From positions 1,154,001 to 1,218,000 of the forward strand of contig WPIO01000044.1 in NCBI GenBank assembly GCA_009760855.2: a DNA stretch of 64,000 nt, in the 5' to 3' direction. Source of the DNA: Cristatella mucedo. Lineage: Eukaryota > Bryozoa > Phylactolaemata > Cristatellidae. A program made the translations under genes and the position numbers. Shown here piece after piece: positions 47,261-57,880 of the stretch. The notes beneath the pieces were generated by a model. The model saw only the letters and a list, made by a program, of their open reading frames with translations. It was not told where the DNA came from and ran no database searches. Numbering within the stretch: position 1 is the stretch's first letter; each line of letters begins with the position of its first letter.

Positions 47261-48765
47261 AGGCTTACCGGGTGGCTTCGCGTGGGTCCTCTTTTAGATT
47301 AACTCAAGGTACGGACTCTGGCAACAGCAACCGCGTCAAGCAAAGCATTTGGACGACGATAGCGAAATGATAACATGCACGCAAGATCATATCTAGTCTA
47401 AATTTTCATATCTGTTGGCGAAACTAAGGCTGAACTAATATGCATATCCATAACAGTCAGCGAACGTAAGGCCGATCTCGGCTCGGCGGGCTCAGCTGGA
47501 ACCAGCTACAAGTAAAGAGGCGCGTTATGAATTAAGCGCTATGGTCAAGCAACTATCAGATAAGCTTTAAAAAAGTCTTAGCGTGTCGGTTTCTGTATGC
47601 AATGTTCGCAAGAGCTTCGATTCGGATTGGATTTTCTATCGGAGGTAACATAAGCGTTTAGTCTATCTTACATCGATCCGAATTTGCAATCCAAATTACT
47701 TTGGAAGCCCTTCTCTTGTGCCGTGCTTTGCATGTTCCTACAAAAAAGAAGCTACGAAATTTCTTTTTTCTAAATTTTCTAAATCTCTTTTTACGCCTAA
47801 TGTAAAACAGTCTGGATTTGACCAGACGAGTTTTGTTGGCTAAGAAAGAATGCACATTGCTGGTCATGTTCGAACAAAAACCTGCACACACCTTCCAGTT
47901 CTGTCAAAATGAATGACTAGCTATAGAGAAAGAGAGAAATATAGTGTTGCTCGCTCCAGCCCTCATATCACGCATTCCAGGTAACGGTAGCCTAACAATA
48001 ACAGAACAGCGAACATCGCAAGACAGATACGCGCTTTAGTCAACGTGTGGTCTTTCCCACTTCGTGTCTTTAGTTCACATGAAATATATATTCCATAAGC
48101 GAGACAAGATAGAGGTCCTTAAGGCCATTAACACGCGACATAAACTGAAATAAAAAAAAATCGGGATCCATGTTCGCTACTGCTCTATAACCCGAGTCAC
48201 TGCACCCCGTGGCCGGCTACAATGAGGGTTGTACGCGTCTAACACTCAGCTAATGCTTTGGCAGGCTATTGAGCTTTTCAGCCATGATCGTGAGCCATGA
48301 TTCAGCCATGATTTCCAGCCATGATATCATCGATAACTTTATAGCCTGAATATCATGTGCAAATATTTCCTCGGCTGGGTTCAATCGAAAAATTGAACCA
48401 TCGCTCTATTTACATCGCAAGTATGTCAGTTCGATAAATATTCGCAACCACCAGACAGAGCAATGCAGGCGGCACCTACATATTCGTGCAAATATGCTTC
48501 GACGATTTTTTCACACAAGTACACGAACACGTCAAGCAATCCTTTCTGCAGGCCAGCAAAACCTCATTTGCAGCTCAAGTCTATTCAAAGCGGAAGCATT
48601 TTACGTGGCGCGACAAGAGAATGTATATTAATATAAATCTAAAAAATACTAATATAATTTTAATTATTTAAGCATTTATAAAGTTAAATAAATTTCAATA
48701 TTAGTTAGTAGTATTCGTCAATTATTTGTTGCTACCATCATCCGACTTGCGTTACTACGTTACTT
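47261..48765. other. Upstream region of DUS3L, no recognisable gene
   Basis: A Lys/Arg/Phe-rich minus-strand open frame at 47,658-47,891 shows no recognisable domain. At 48,275-48,330 the block AGCCATGAT occurs four times in about 55 bases. No TATA box at a convincing distance from the DUS3L start was recognised. Confidence 0.4.
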
Positions 48766-48822
48766 ATGGCAGCCTCTGAGCTTCGATTCGTATTTCCGGC
48801 ATGGAGTCGGCATGCGTTTTGA
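48766..48822 (+). promoter_or_regulatory. Upstream ORF overlapping the DUS3L start
   Basis: An ATG at 48,766, in a different frame from the DUS3L start, opens an 18-codon frame ending in TGA at 48,820-48,822, past the DUS3L ATG. Its -3 base is C, a weaker context than the main start. If the transcript begins upstream, ribosomes choosing this ATG would miss DUS3L, so it could lower translation. Whether it is in the mRNA is unknown. Confidence 0.4.
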
Positions 48823-48898
48823 GCCAACGTCCTGCAGGAGACGCGGATGGAGCTGTGGCAAGCACTCCCCGCAGCGGTGTCGCACCAGTGAAACCAGA
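48801..48898 (+). CDS. DUS3L: DUS3L exon 1 (start codon)
   Basis: It encodes the N-terminal 32 residues and two bases of codon 33. The ATG has G at -3 and G at +4, and an in-frame TGA lies at 48,777-48,779, so this is the first possible Met in the frame. The exon ends at a consensus donor (CAGA|GTAAGT). The last residues, SGVAPVKP, resemble the conserved Gly-Val-Ala-Pro-Ile-Lys segment I recall near the N-terminus of vertebrate DUS3L, and the split codon joins in phase to exon 2 at 52,064. These two facts identify an exon that is short and would be missed by length alone. The 5' UTR and transcription start are not defined. Confidence 0.75.
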
Positions 48899-49324
48899 GT
48901 AAGTAATACTACTAATTTCTCCATCGTTAAGAGTGAGCGTTGGTTTCTCGGATCGTGGCTCGGCGTTGCATGCAGCTATGGCGAAATTTAGTCAATGAAG
49001 GAATCGAGGAGAGAGAATTAGTTAGTTGTGCTCCGCAGTGTTCAGCAAATTCCCCCCTAACGGCTCTGTTGATATATGTTCGTCAATTAAGTGGAAGGTT
49101 AGAGTCCGAAGAGAATGTGTAAAACTCCAAAGGTATCGGAGAATAGTCGTCAATTAGTGAAGACGCCTTGGCAACCTTTTCTCAAAAGTATGACCATATA
49201 ATGCAGGTATTGCTCTAGCTCATGCTGTAAAGATTCAGCTTGAAAGTACCTGCCGATTTTCTTATTCCCATAGTCTAACCCGCATGTTTCCTGAAAAAAC
49301 ATGTTGGGCTGCTGCTGCGTTAAT

Positions 49325-50478
49325 GCGGTTTTTTCTCTCCCACTTGCCGATGCGATTGCCAAGTACAATCTAGGTTTTCACTTCTATTCGGATATCATTC
49401 AGTTGTGCCTTTTCTTTGAGCCCTCCCAGCCTTCGAGCACCTCGAATTCTCTTAACTCCCCTGCTGCATGTATTGATGACATCTGCACATGGATGGCAGC
49501 ACATTTTCTTCAATTAGATGATGATAAAACTAACTTATTAGTCATGGGTAAACCAAGTGTGCTTCGGAAATTGGAAAGGCTAACACTCACAATCGGCTCT
49601 GCCAGCATATCTCCTATTGAATCTGCACGAAATCTAGGTGTCATGTTCTAAAGTGACCTTTCGTTAGACAACCACATCAGCTCAACAGTCAAGTCTGCCT
49701 ACTTTCAGCTTCATAACATTGCTGAAATTCGGGCTTGTTTAGATAAGGATACCACGTCTAAATTGGTCCATGCATTTGTGATATCCCGTCTTGACTTCCG
49801 TAACTCACTGCTTGCTGGTCTATCGGCATGTGCAATCAGGCGACTACAGCTGGTGCAAAACTCTGCAGCTAGGCTTGTTTGTCGTGAGCATTGCAGTTGC
49901 CACATCATACCATTTCTCACCGACCTGCACTGGCTACCAGTAAAGCAACGGATCGATTTCAAGGTTTTGTTGCTCACTTTTAGGTCACTTCATTCTTTGG
50001 CTCCAGCCTATCTCTCAAATCTACTCCCCCACCAGGCCAAGCATCGTACCACCTGCTTTTCGGAATCCAACAGTTTACCAATACCTCGTACAAACCTCAA
50101 ATCCTTTGGAGATCGTGCATTTAGTTCGTATGCTACCAAAGCCTGGAACTCCCTCCCGACTTGTGTCAGAACATCCCCTGACTTGACCACATTTAAAAAG
50201 AACTTAAAACACCTATTAAGGACAGCATTTAGTGGGTCCCTGTGATTCGTCCTTGATGTGCTTATGCTTGCTGACACTGCGCATGCTGCCACTACCCACA
50301 TTTGCATGCTGATCTTGTGCATGTCACCCGTAACCATGTTATTCATTTTGTTTATCAAGCATGATATTATTCAGCATTCAATTGTGTTTCCCTTTGCAGC
50401 AAATGTAAAGCGCCTAGAAAGAGATTGAGTTCTCTGAGGGTGCTTTATTAAGTGCATTATTATTATTACTATTATTAC
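49325..50478 (+). mobile_element. LINE-A in DUS3L intron 1, first of a tandem pair
   Basis: 5'-truncated at the LPLADAIAKYNLGFHFY block, just before the YADD site (here Tyr-Ser-Asp-Ile, mutated). It then runs through the LLVMGK region, the C-terminal domain (HWLPVKQRIDFKVL), TGA near 50,243, UTR, stem-loop and (ATT)n ending at 50,478. It has a TAA in place of a conserved codon near 49,650 and a one-base loss near 50,210. The next copy begins directly in the (ATT)n. Confidence 0.9.
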
Positions 50479-51745
50479 TCCAGAGTATTGACGTGAATGG
50501 ACAAAGATCATCTGAAGTACCTCTGAAATATGGAGTACCTCAGGGCTCAGTGCTAGGTCCGGTTCTTTTCACGGTTTATACTCTCCCTCTTGCTGACGTG
50601 ATTGCTAAGCACTATCTAGGCTTTCACTTCTATGCGGATGATACTCAGTTGTACCTTTGCTTTGATCCCTCCCAGCCTTCGAGCACCTCAAATTCTCTAA
50701 ACTCACTAGCTGCATGCATTGATGACATCCGCACATGGATGGCAGCAAATTTTCTAAAACTTAACGATGATAAAACTAACTTACTAGTTATGGGCAAACC
50801 CAGTGTGATCCAGAGATTAGACAGGCTGACTCTCAAAATTGGCTCTGCCAGCATATCTCCAGTTGAATCAGCTCGAAATCTAGGTATCATATTCCAAAGC
50901 GACCTCTCGTTAGACGACCATATCAGCTCCACAGTCAAATCCGCCTATTTTCAGCTTCATAACATTGCTAAAATTCGGGCTTGTTTAGATAAAGATACCA
51001 CGTCCAAGTTGGTCCATGCATTCGTGACATCCGGTCTCGACTTCTGCAACTCACTGCTTACTGGCCTACTAGCATGTGCGATCAGGCGATTGCAGCTGGT
51101 GCAAAACTGGCAGCTAGACTTGTCTGCCGTGAGCGTCGCAGTTGCTACATTACTCCACTTCTCGCCGACCTGCACTGGCTACCAGTCAAGCAACGGATTG
51201 ACTTCAAGGTTTTGTCGCTCACTTTTATGTCCCTTCATTCTATGGCTCCAGCCTATCTGTCAGATATACTACCCCATCAGGCCAAGCATCGTACCACCCA
51301 CTTTTCGGAATCCAACAGTCTAGAAATACCTCATACAAACCTTAAATCCTTTGGAGACCGTGCATCTAGTTCATATGCTCCCAAAGCTTGGAACTCCCTC
51401 CCGACCTGCGTCAGAACATCCCCTGACCTGACCACATTTAAAAGGAACCTAAAAACACACCTATTTAGGACAGCATTCAGTGGGTCCCTGTGATTCGTCC
51501 TTGATGTGCTTATGCGTGCTGACACTGTGTATGCTGCCACTAACCACATTTGCATGCTGACCCTGTGCATGTCACCCCTAACCATATTATTCATTTCGTT
51601 TGTTTTTCAAGCATGATTTTACTTACCATTCAATTGCATTTCACTTTGCAGCAAATGTAAAGCGCCTAGAGAGAGATTAAGTTCTCTGAGGGCGCTTTAT
51701 CAAGTGAATTATTATTATTAATATTACTATTATTATTATTATTAT
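50479..51745 (+). mobile_element. LINE-A in DUS3L intron 1, second of a tandem pair
   Basis: 5'-truncated at CTCCAGAGTATTGACGTGAA, inside the RT between motifs A and B. Motif B (YGVPQGSVLGPVLF), FYADDTQLYLCF with YADD intact, and the C-terminal domain are readable. A small deletion near 51,110 breaks the frame (QLVQN then a shift). UTR, intact stem-loop and an ATT-rich tail follow. It is almost identical to 32,220-33,475. Confidence 0.93.
51659..51698 (+). other. LINE-A 3' stem-loop
   Basis: AAAGCGCC at 51,659-51,666 pairs with GGCGCTTT at 51,691-51,698. An inner AGAGA (51,672-51,676) pairs with TCTCT (51,683-51,687). The tail then becomes ATT repeats. The structure is conserved in nearly all LINE-A copies here. 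In L2-type LINEs a 3' stem-loop is known to be the RT recognition site; for this family that is inference. Confidence 0.75.
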
Positions 51746-52063
51746 TATGCTTTTGCATTCTTTTTGAAGTATGATACTTGTATGCTTTTGGATTTTTGTT
51801 CAAGCGTGGCACGTGCTTGTAATTAACTTAATTGCCTATCTCGAAGCAAGTTGTAAAGCACCAGATTCGGTTCCCTTATGGTTCTGCACAAAAAGGTTTG
51901 ATTAATATTAATAAAGCCATTATTATATCCGGTCTTGGGGACCGAAGTTTATGTACAACCCAATTCTCATCACTGCTGCTACAAAAGGTTTGCCCATTTT
52001 GTGTGTGACCATACGATACTGTATGTGGTCAGTTGATAAAAAAATTAATTGTTCTTTGACTAG

Positions 52064-53234
52064 GTTCATACTTCATGATCACAAGCCGGAACTCGTATAT
52101 GACTATGTGGCTGATGACGTGAAAAACAAGCTGGTTGCGCAACAAGGTGAATTGAAGCAGCACAGTGACGAACCTCTTGCCAAGAAGGCTAAAGTTAAAG
52201 GCCAGAATAAAGCTCGGCCAAGATATAAGGATGGCCAAGCTCAAAAGAGCACTAAGCTGTGTTCCTTTGTGGCTTCACTCAGAGAGTGCCCTTACGGGGA
52301 CAGATGTACCTACTCACACGATGTTGTGTCGTTCGTGGAAGGACGACTGCCGACACTGATGGGTGGCTGCTATGTGTACAGCCAGCTTGGTCGCTGTCCA
52401 TATGGCCTGGCCTGCTTATATGGCAAAGATCATATAACGAAAGTTGGCGAAACTTACGTCAGCATTGTGAAAGTTGATTTAAACACAGCTTCGGCTGCAG
52501 TACCGGCACAGCTGAATCAACTCAAAAAGGATGTGCAGATGAAGCTCCGTAAGAAGTCCTATGATTTTGGTCCTGCTGCCAAATCCCTATCTGCTACAGA
52601 AGCCTTTATAAAAAATCAAAGGTCGTCTGTTGTTGCCGGTGCAGCTGTCACTACTAATTCTGTAACCAACAGCTCAGAGTCTTTCAGCATTGGGGGTGCA
52701 GCTTGCAGTTCCATCACCTTACCGGGTCAGCCACAGGTTGTTCAGCAGCCCATAAGTGGCACATGCACTGGTGACCCTGCAGTTGCGACTCTGTTGGTGT
52801 CAAATGAGGGGTCCATTTCAACGTGTAACCTAGACCAGTCGGCTTCTGGTCACATGCTTGGCTCACCAAAGAGCTCACCGACCACTGAAGTGAATGCACT
52901 GCCGGTGTGTGCCACTGCCGAGATCCAAGCAGCCCCTGCACCTGAAAGTGCTGCTGTTGCTGACGTTCTCAGCGAAACCGATCTCTCAGTTGGCAGCAAT
53001 GCTGGACTTTGCATGCAGCAGCAGCAGGGATTGCTGCTGCAAGATCAGCAGTCAGTCAATGGCAAGCCGAGACCACTACTGCCACTTAACAGTAAGTCAA
53101 CGTTTGCTGATAACAACGTGCACCATGTCAAAACTTGCGGTGCACTCACAGACGGCGGACTCATCAAGTGCAGGTCATCGGAGAAGCAACGCCTCGACTT
53201 TGCTAACAAATTGTACCTAGCTCCACTTACAACA
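52064..53234 (+). CDS. DUS3L: DUS3L exon 2 (CCCH zinc fingers and linker)
   Basis: This exon follows acceptor TTGACTAG and encodes residues 33-423. A basic segment (KKAKVKGQNKARPRYK) precedes two CCCH zinc fingers: Cys99, Cys108, Cys114, His118 (C-x8-C-x5-C-x3-H) and Cys135, Cys144, Cys150, His156 (C-x8-C-x5-C-x5-H). In Dus3 proteins these fingers are thought to help bind tRNA. Residues of about 190-400 are Ser/Ala/Gln-rich low complexity, longer than I expect for vertebrate DUS3L, and include a Gln run. The exon closes with DFANKLYLAPLTT, the start of the FMN-binding barrel, and a GTGAGT donor in phase 0. Confidence 0.93.
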
Positions 53235-53804
53235 GTGAGTATGTGCATGTTCGTATATGAACATGCTTATTTGTGTCCGTAGGTTGGGACAAAGTCACTT
53301 GGGTAGAACAATACTTGCATTTACCCCGTGCAAAATAGAAGATGCAAGCAAGGATAATTTTTGAACCAATAGAGTCCCATGGGAAGGACAAATATGATCA
53401 GGTTTTGCTAGAAATTATGCATTAGTTGTGCTGACATTTGTTTTTTAGAGTAGTGCATCAACCAAGTTGCTCTTGAGTATACTTCTGGATGAGGTACACA
53501 ACCATACCCAAAACAAGACCAGATGTATGTTGATCGGCAGTAAAGTCCTTGACCTCCCATATCTCTTTATCCTAAGGGTTAACACAAAAAATGGCTAAGA
53601 CTAAAGAATTTATTAAAAAAAAATTTCAGCCTAGTTTTATTTTTAAGTTTCAGCATCGGCTCATAGAACCGACTACCTCACAAGTACCAGCTCCATAGCA
53701 AACTCAGTCCTGCTTGAAAGTAGTATGGTAGTTTTTAAACATTCGACTAAAGGATATATGATGCAGCTACTTGAATAAGGTACTTGAATATGGCCTTGTC
53801 GATT

Positions 53805-53862
53805 CTATTCTTTTGAGGTCTTGGGTTCGAATCCTGCTGGCACTGGCTTTTTTGCCCACTGT
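53805..53862 (+). mobile_element. SINE-A fragment (B-box region)
   Basis: TTTTGAGGTCTTGGGTTCG then AATCCTGCTGGC carries the palindrome arm and a perfect B box, GGTTCGAATCC. The A box and tail are missing. It lies in DUS3L intron 2. Confidence 0.5.
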
Positions 53863-53879
53863 CATACATCGCTTTTACC

Positions 53880-54105
53880 GGGATATCCCTACTAAATGAA
53901 CCTGTTTATTACAGCATTTGCTGGGTCTTTGTGATTCATCTTTCGTGTGCATGTACCTGCTTACTGTTGCCTGCTGCTTGCTGATGTTACCACCAATCAT
54001 TTGGTAATGCTTACTATACAGAATCCGTAATGTGCGTAGAAAGAGATTCAGTTCTCCGAGGGCGAAATACAAATGTATTATTGTTGTCATTGTTATTATT
54101 ATTAT
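53880..54105 (+). mobile_element. LINE-A 3' end, diverged, in DUS3L intron 2
   Basis: ACAGCATTTGCTGGGTCTTTG, a shortened UTR, the stem-loop block (AGAAAGAGATTCAGTTCTCCGA) and TTATTATTATTATC. Confidence 0.75.
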
Positions 54106-55721
54106 CTTTGTTCTTGTTGGATACAATAACCTTCGCATGCCTGAAGTATGCTATCATCGGGCCACAGGTTGGTGCGAAGGACCCGGCAATTGTCCATAGA
54201 ACTGCTCTAAATTACTCTGATAACTGAAAGTGTCAAGCCACAGGTCGGTGTAGCAGATGTGATAGTTATCAAATACCACAAATTACTCTGCTAACTGCAA
54301 ATATAGTTATGAGCTTTCTGAGCAATGTTTGTTGTATGGTTTTGTGCATGACTTTCCCAGTGTTCTTAACCGAATGTTTTGTCGTTACTAAGCCATACTC
54401 CAAGCCATCTATCCATGGTCTGTGTTCACAATTTCTCTCCTTCATGTTTTCTCTGGCTTGCATATACTTCCTGTAATATCTGCCAGCAACGAGCAGTTTT
54501 CTGAAAGTGGATAATACATAATGATAGTCCACCATCTTTTGTCAACTTTCTTGGGCTGAAGTGTGTAGCAAATTCAGCTAGCCGGATTGCATAGGCCGGT
54601 AGACCAGCAAGCAATGGGTTACAGAAGTCGAGACAGGATGTCACGAATGCATGGACCAATTTAGATGTAGTATCCCAGTCTAGCCAAGCCCGAATGTTAT
54701 CAATGTTAAGTAGCTGAAAGTAGGCAGACTTGACTGTGGAACTGATGTGGTCGTCTAATGAAAGATCCCTTTGGAACTGGACACCTAGATTTTGTGCAGA
54801 TTCAACAGAAGATATGCTGGCAGAAGCGATTTTAAGTATAATATTATCTAATTTTGAATCACACTTGGTTTGCCCATGATTAGTAGGTTGGTTTTATCAT
54901 TCAATTTAAGGAACTTGGCTGCCATCCATGTGTAGATGTCATCAATACTTGCAGAAAGGGAGTTAGATAAATTTGATAGTTTATGTCAGCCTAAAAACCT
55001 TCATCAAAACAGCCTCTGACAGGAACTAGCGACGCACACCGGTGCAATAATGGCCGATACGGCCCATGTGGATGGCACTGCTGAAAAGAAAGTTGGCCCA
55101 ATTTATGGTAAGTGCTTGCGCAGCGAGTTCATTAGGACTGAAAGAGAGAATTCGACATCAGTACATGCAGAAAGGGAATTGGGAGAATTAAACATGCTGA
55201 ATGGCTGAGAGGGAACAAAGCACAGGTAAAACTGAGTGTATTCTGCATAGAAATGAAAGCATAGATTGTGCCTGGCAATCACATCGGCTAGAGGGAGAGA
55301 ATAAACCGTGAACAGAACCGGACCTAGCACAGAGTCCTGAGGTACCCCATACTTCAGTGGTTCCTCAGATGATCTGTGTCCATTCACGTTAATACTCTAG
55401 AGCCTCACACTTAGATAGGACCTGAACCATTGCAGTGTAGTGCCAGTGAGATGAGAGCCTCTCAAGAAAGACTTCCTTGTCAATTGTATCGAAAGCTGCC
55501 GAAAGAAACGAGCAGAGACACTCTATCTAAGTCTGAATTCCGAAGTAGGTCGTTATACACCCGGTACAATGCTGACTCTGTGGAGTGATTAGCTCTAAAC
55601 ACAGACTGGAACTTACTAGCAATGTTTGAAGTTTCAATGTATACGTTAAGCTGGTCTGAAATGACTCGATCCAGTGTCTTTGATAGGAACGGTAGAGGGG
55701 AGGCTAGGCAGAAATTGCTCA

Positions 55722-55959
55722 AGTTCGTTGGCGACAGAAGTTTTTGCTCTGCAGGTCCTAGACTGTGGAAATTGCTTCCACAATCTTTATGCAACGACAA
55801 CTACTCTCCTGCTGCCGACTATGGCTCATTCTTTTCAGCAGTCCTGAGCTGCTACTTTCATGCTACTTGCTACCTCGACTGCTCTCCTGACTCTGCTATG
55901 CTTCCCACTTTTCTTTTGTTGCATGAGATGAAGTATGAAATACATTACATTACATTACA
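55722..55959 (+). mobile_element. LINE-B 3' end nested in LINE-A
   Basis: The plus-strand peptide FCSAGPRLWKLLPQSL is the Trp-x-x-Leu-Pro segment found near the end of many LINE RT proteins. The insert ends in (CATTA)n (ATACATTACATTACATTACA). LINE-A sequence on the opposite strand is continuous before and after it, which fixes the borders to within a few bases. Confidence 0.7.
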
Positions 55960-56548
55960 ATGGTCAAGTGCTTCTTTTTTGAGTATTGGCATGACTTTAG
56001 CCTTTTTGAAAGGTCCTGGGACATGACCTGAGACTAATGACATATTTATGTAGTCAGTTGTGCATGGCAGCAGCAGATCTATGCATCGTAAAGGCAGGAC
56101 AATGGGAATGGAGTTTAGAGGACTAGTTGTCTTTTATTAGGACATGAAATTCAGAATGAGGTTACTCGTAGCCTCCTTGAATGTAGACATTGAGGAGCTA
56201 CACGGAATTGGGGGACAGGATTTCAAAGGAGATGCTGCCACCTTAGGGATGGACTTCCTGATCTTGTCTATCTTGTTGACAAAGAAGCTATAGAAGCGAT
56301 CAGCTAGATCATCACATTGGTTACGAGGTAAGGAGCTAACCTGTGAGTGGTTAAGAAGATGGTTGATCGCAGACATCAGCATTTTTGGATTGTACATTTG
56401 TGATTCAACAATGTTTTTCATAGAAAATAAACTTGGCCTTTGCTAGGATCGATTGGTACGTACTACAGTAGTTCTCGTATGCCTTTCGATGTAGAGTCGG
56501 TCGTGATCTTTGTATGCTTTTTTCAAGCTTGTGCTTTGTAGACTTAAT

Positions 56549-56968
56549 AGTAATAATACGTTTGACATAGCACCCTGAAAGAACTCAATCTCTTTCTAGG
56601 CACTTTACATTTGCTGCAAAGAAAGCACGATCGTACGGTTAGTGGTTGTTACTTTTTAAATGTGGTCAAATCAGGGATGTCGTGACGCAAGTCGGGAGTG
56701 AGTTCCAGGCTTTGGGAGCGAGCATACGAACTAAAGCACGGTCTCCAAGAAATTTGAGATTCGGACAAGTATATGTAAACAATTAGATTCCAAAAACCGG
56801 GTGGTATGGTGCTTGGCCTGGTGGGAGAGTAGATCTTACAGGTAGGCTAGAGCCAAAGAAGGCAATGACTTAAAAGTGAGTGACAGAACCTTGTCGGTGC
56901 CTTGCTTGACTGGGGGGAGCCTGTGCAGGTCGGCGAGAAGTGGTGTGATGTGACAACTGCGAAGCTTG
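56549..56968 (-). mobile_element. LINE-A 3' end nested in LINE-A
   Basis: On the minus strand: C-terminal ORF from the HWLPV-like block, a UTR with a large deletion, the stem-loop block and ATTATTACTATT. It interrupts the older copy between its GTAGACTT and AACTAGATTAATGTC blocks. Confidence 0.8.
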
Positions 56969-57147
56969 TGACCTAACTAGATTAATGTCAGGAAACCATA
57001 GGCTGTTTGGGCAAGGGCGGACAGTGCACCTAGTCGAAGGTGCAAACTCGTCGAGCATGTCAGCTAGTGTCGTGTTGTAGCATTCTACCAATGTTGACAG
57101 GTCCGAAGGGGATTGAGCAGCAGGCGAAGAAGATATTATTGCATCGA

Positions 57148-57818
57148 TCAGCATCGATCGGACACCATCAATGTCAAGAAACTTGAGGTTTTGCGATTCA
57201 CGTGTGACTTTAGATGAGGAGGGGGCACACACTGTAGATAAATGCATATGGTCAGATAACAGAATTTTGTAAGAATTGATGATAGTGTGTAGTTGTAGGA
57301 TAACATTTGGTCGAGTATGTGACCCTTGGTGTGCGTAGGGCCATACACCTGAGCCACAAGAGAATCTGAGTCAGTCAGGGCCCTAAATTTGGTGCTGAAG
57401 GCATCAGATAAGTTATCAAAATGAATGTTGAAATCACCCATAACGAGCAAATATCGATTTCTTGCACACAGAATTGAAATTAGATCGGATAAATCTGAGA
57501 TGAAGGAGGATTTGATACCTGGGGGACGATAGACTGCTGCTGCTATAGGTAGCTTATTGTCGGATGAACTCAGAATAATAGAATCACAAGTCTGATTCGA
57601 GGGGGGCTGCAACGGCTTGAAATTGAATGATGGGTGTGTGGTAATGGTGACGCCTCAGTTTTTGTTGAACTAGTCTTGTGAAAGAAGGAGAATCCAGTTG
57701 GGGTTGATTCGTTAGTGGTCGGCCATTTAACCGATTTTAGCTTCGTCTCGGTAAAGACGAGCTGGTCGAGGCTTTTTTCAGAAATATGGTCGCTTATTAA
57801 TATAGGTTTATTGCACAT
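57148..57818 (-). pseudogene. LINE-A AP-endonuclease domain, broken
   Basis: This is the domain that nicks the target DNA for reverse transcription. On the minus strand LVFTETKLKS carries the catalytic Glu of Thr-Glu-Thr. AAAVYRPPGIKSS follows, then LLVMGDFNIHFDNL with the Asp-x-Asn pair, and YGPTHTKGHILDQML with the Thr-His ... Leu-Asp motif. The order and spacing fit the exonuclease-endonuclease-phosphatase fold of CR1/L2-type LINEs. The frame is split between 57,570-57,818 and 57,148-57,612, so it is a pseudogene. It is the only readable endonuclease in the window. Confidence 0.88.
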
Positions 57819-57880
57819 TAAACGAGGATTCCAAAGACAAGCGTTACTTTGTGCCGCCGGGTTTATAGCAGGCCTGATGA

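Larger units (their letters stand above)
54570..57880 (-). mobile_element. LINE-A, longest minus-strand copy, in DUS3L intron 2
   Basis: On the minus strand it starts at the endonuclease N-terminus (NPRLMCNKPILISDHI near 57,800) and covers the rest of the endonuclease, the linker, and the RT region (NSLSNFCLASPLPFLSKTLD; FHFYAEYTQFYLCF, where YADD is Tyr-Ala-Glu-Tyr). It stops in the region after LLVMGK near 54,570. The C-terminal domain, UTR and tail are missing. LINE-B (55,722-55,959, +) and LINE-A (56,549-56,968, -) are nested inside it. Frames are broken many times. Confidence 0.85.

Noticed and set aside
47658-47891. Lys/Arg/Phe-rich minus-strand open frame upstream of DUS3L
   Set aside because: No recognisable domain, no convincing splice sites, and AT-rich composition; most likely chance.
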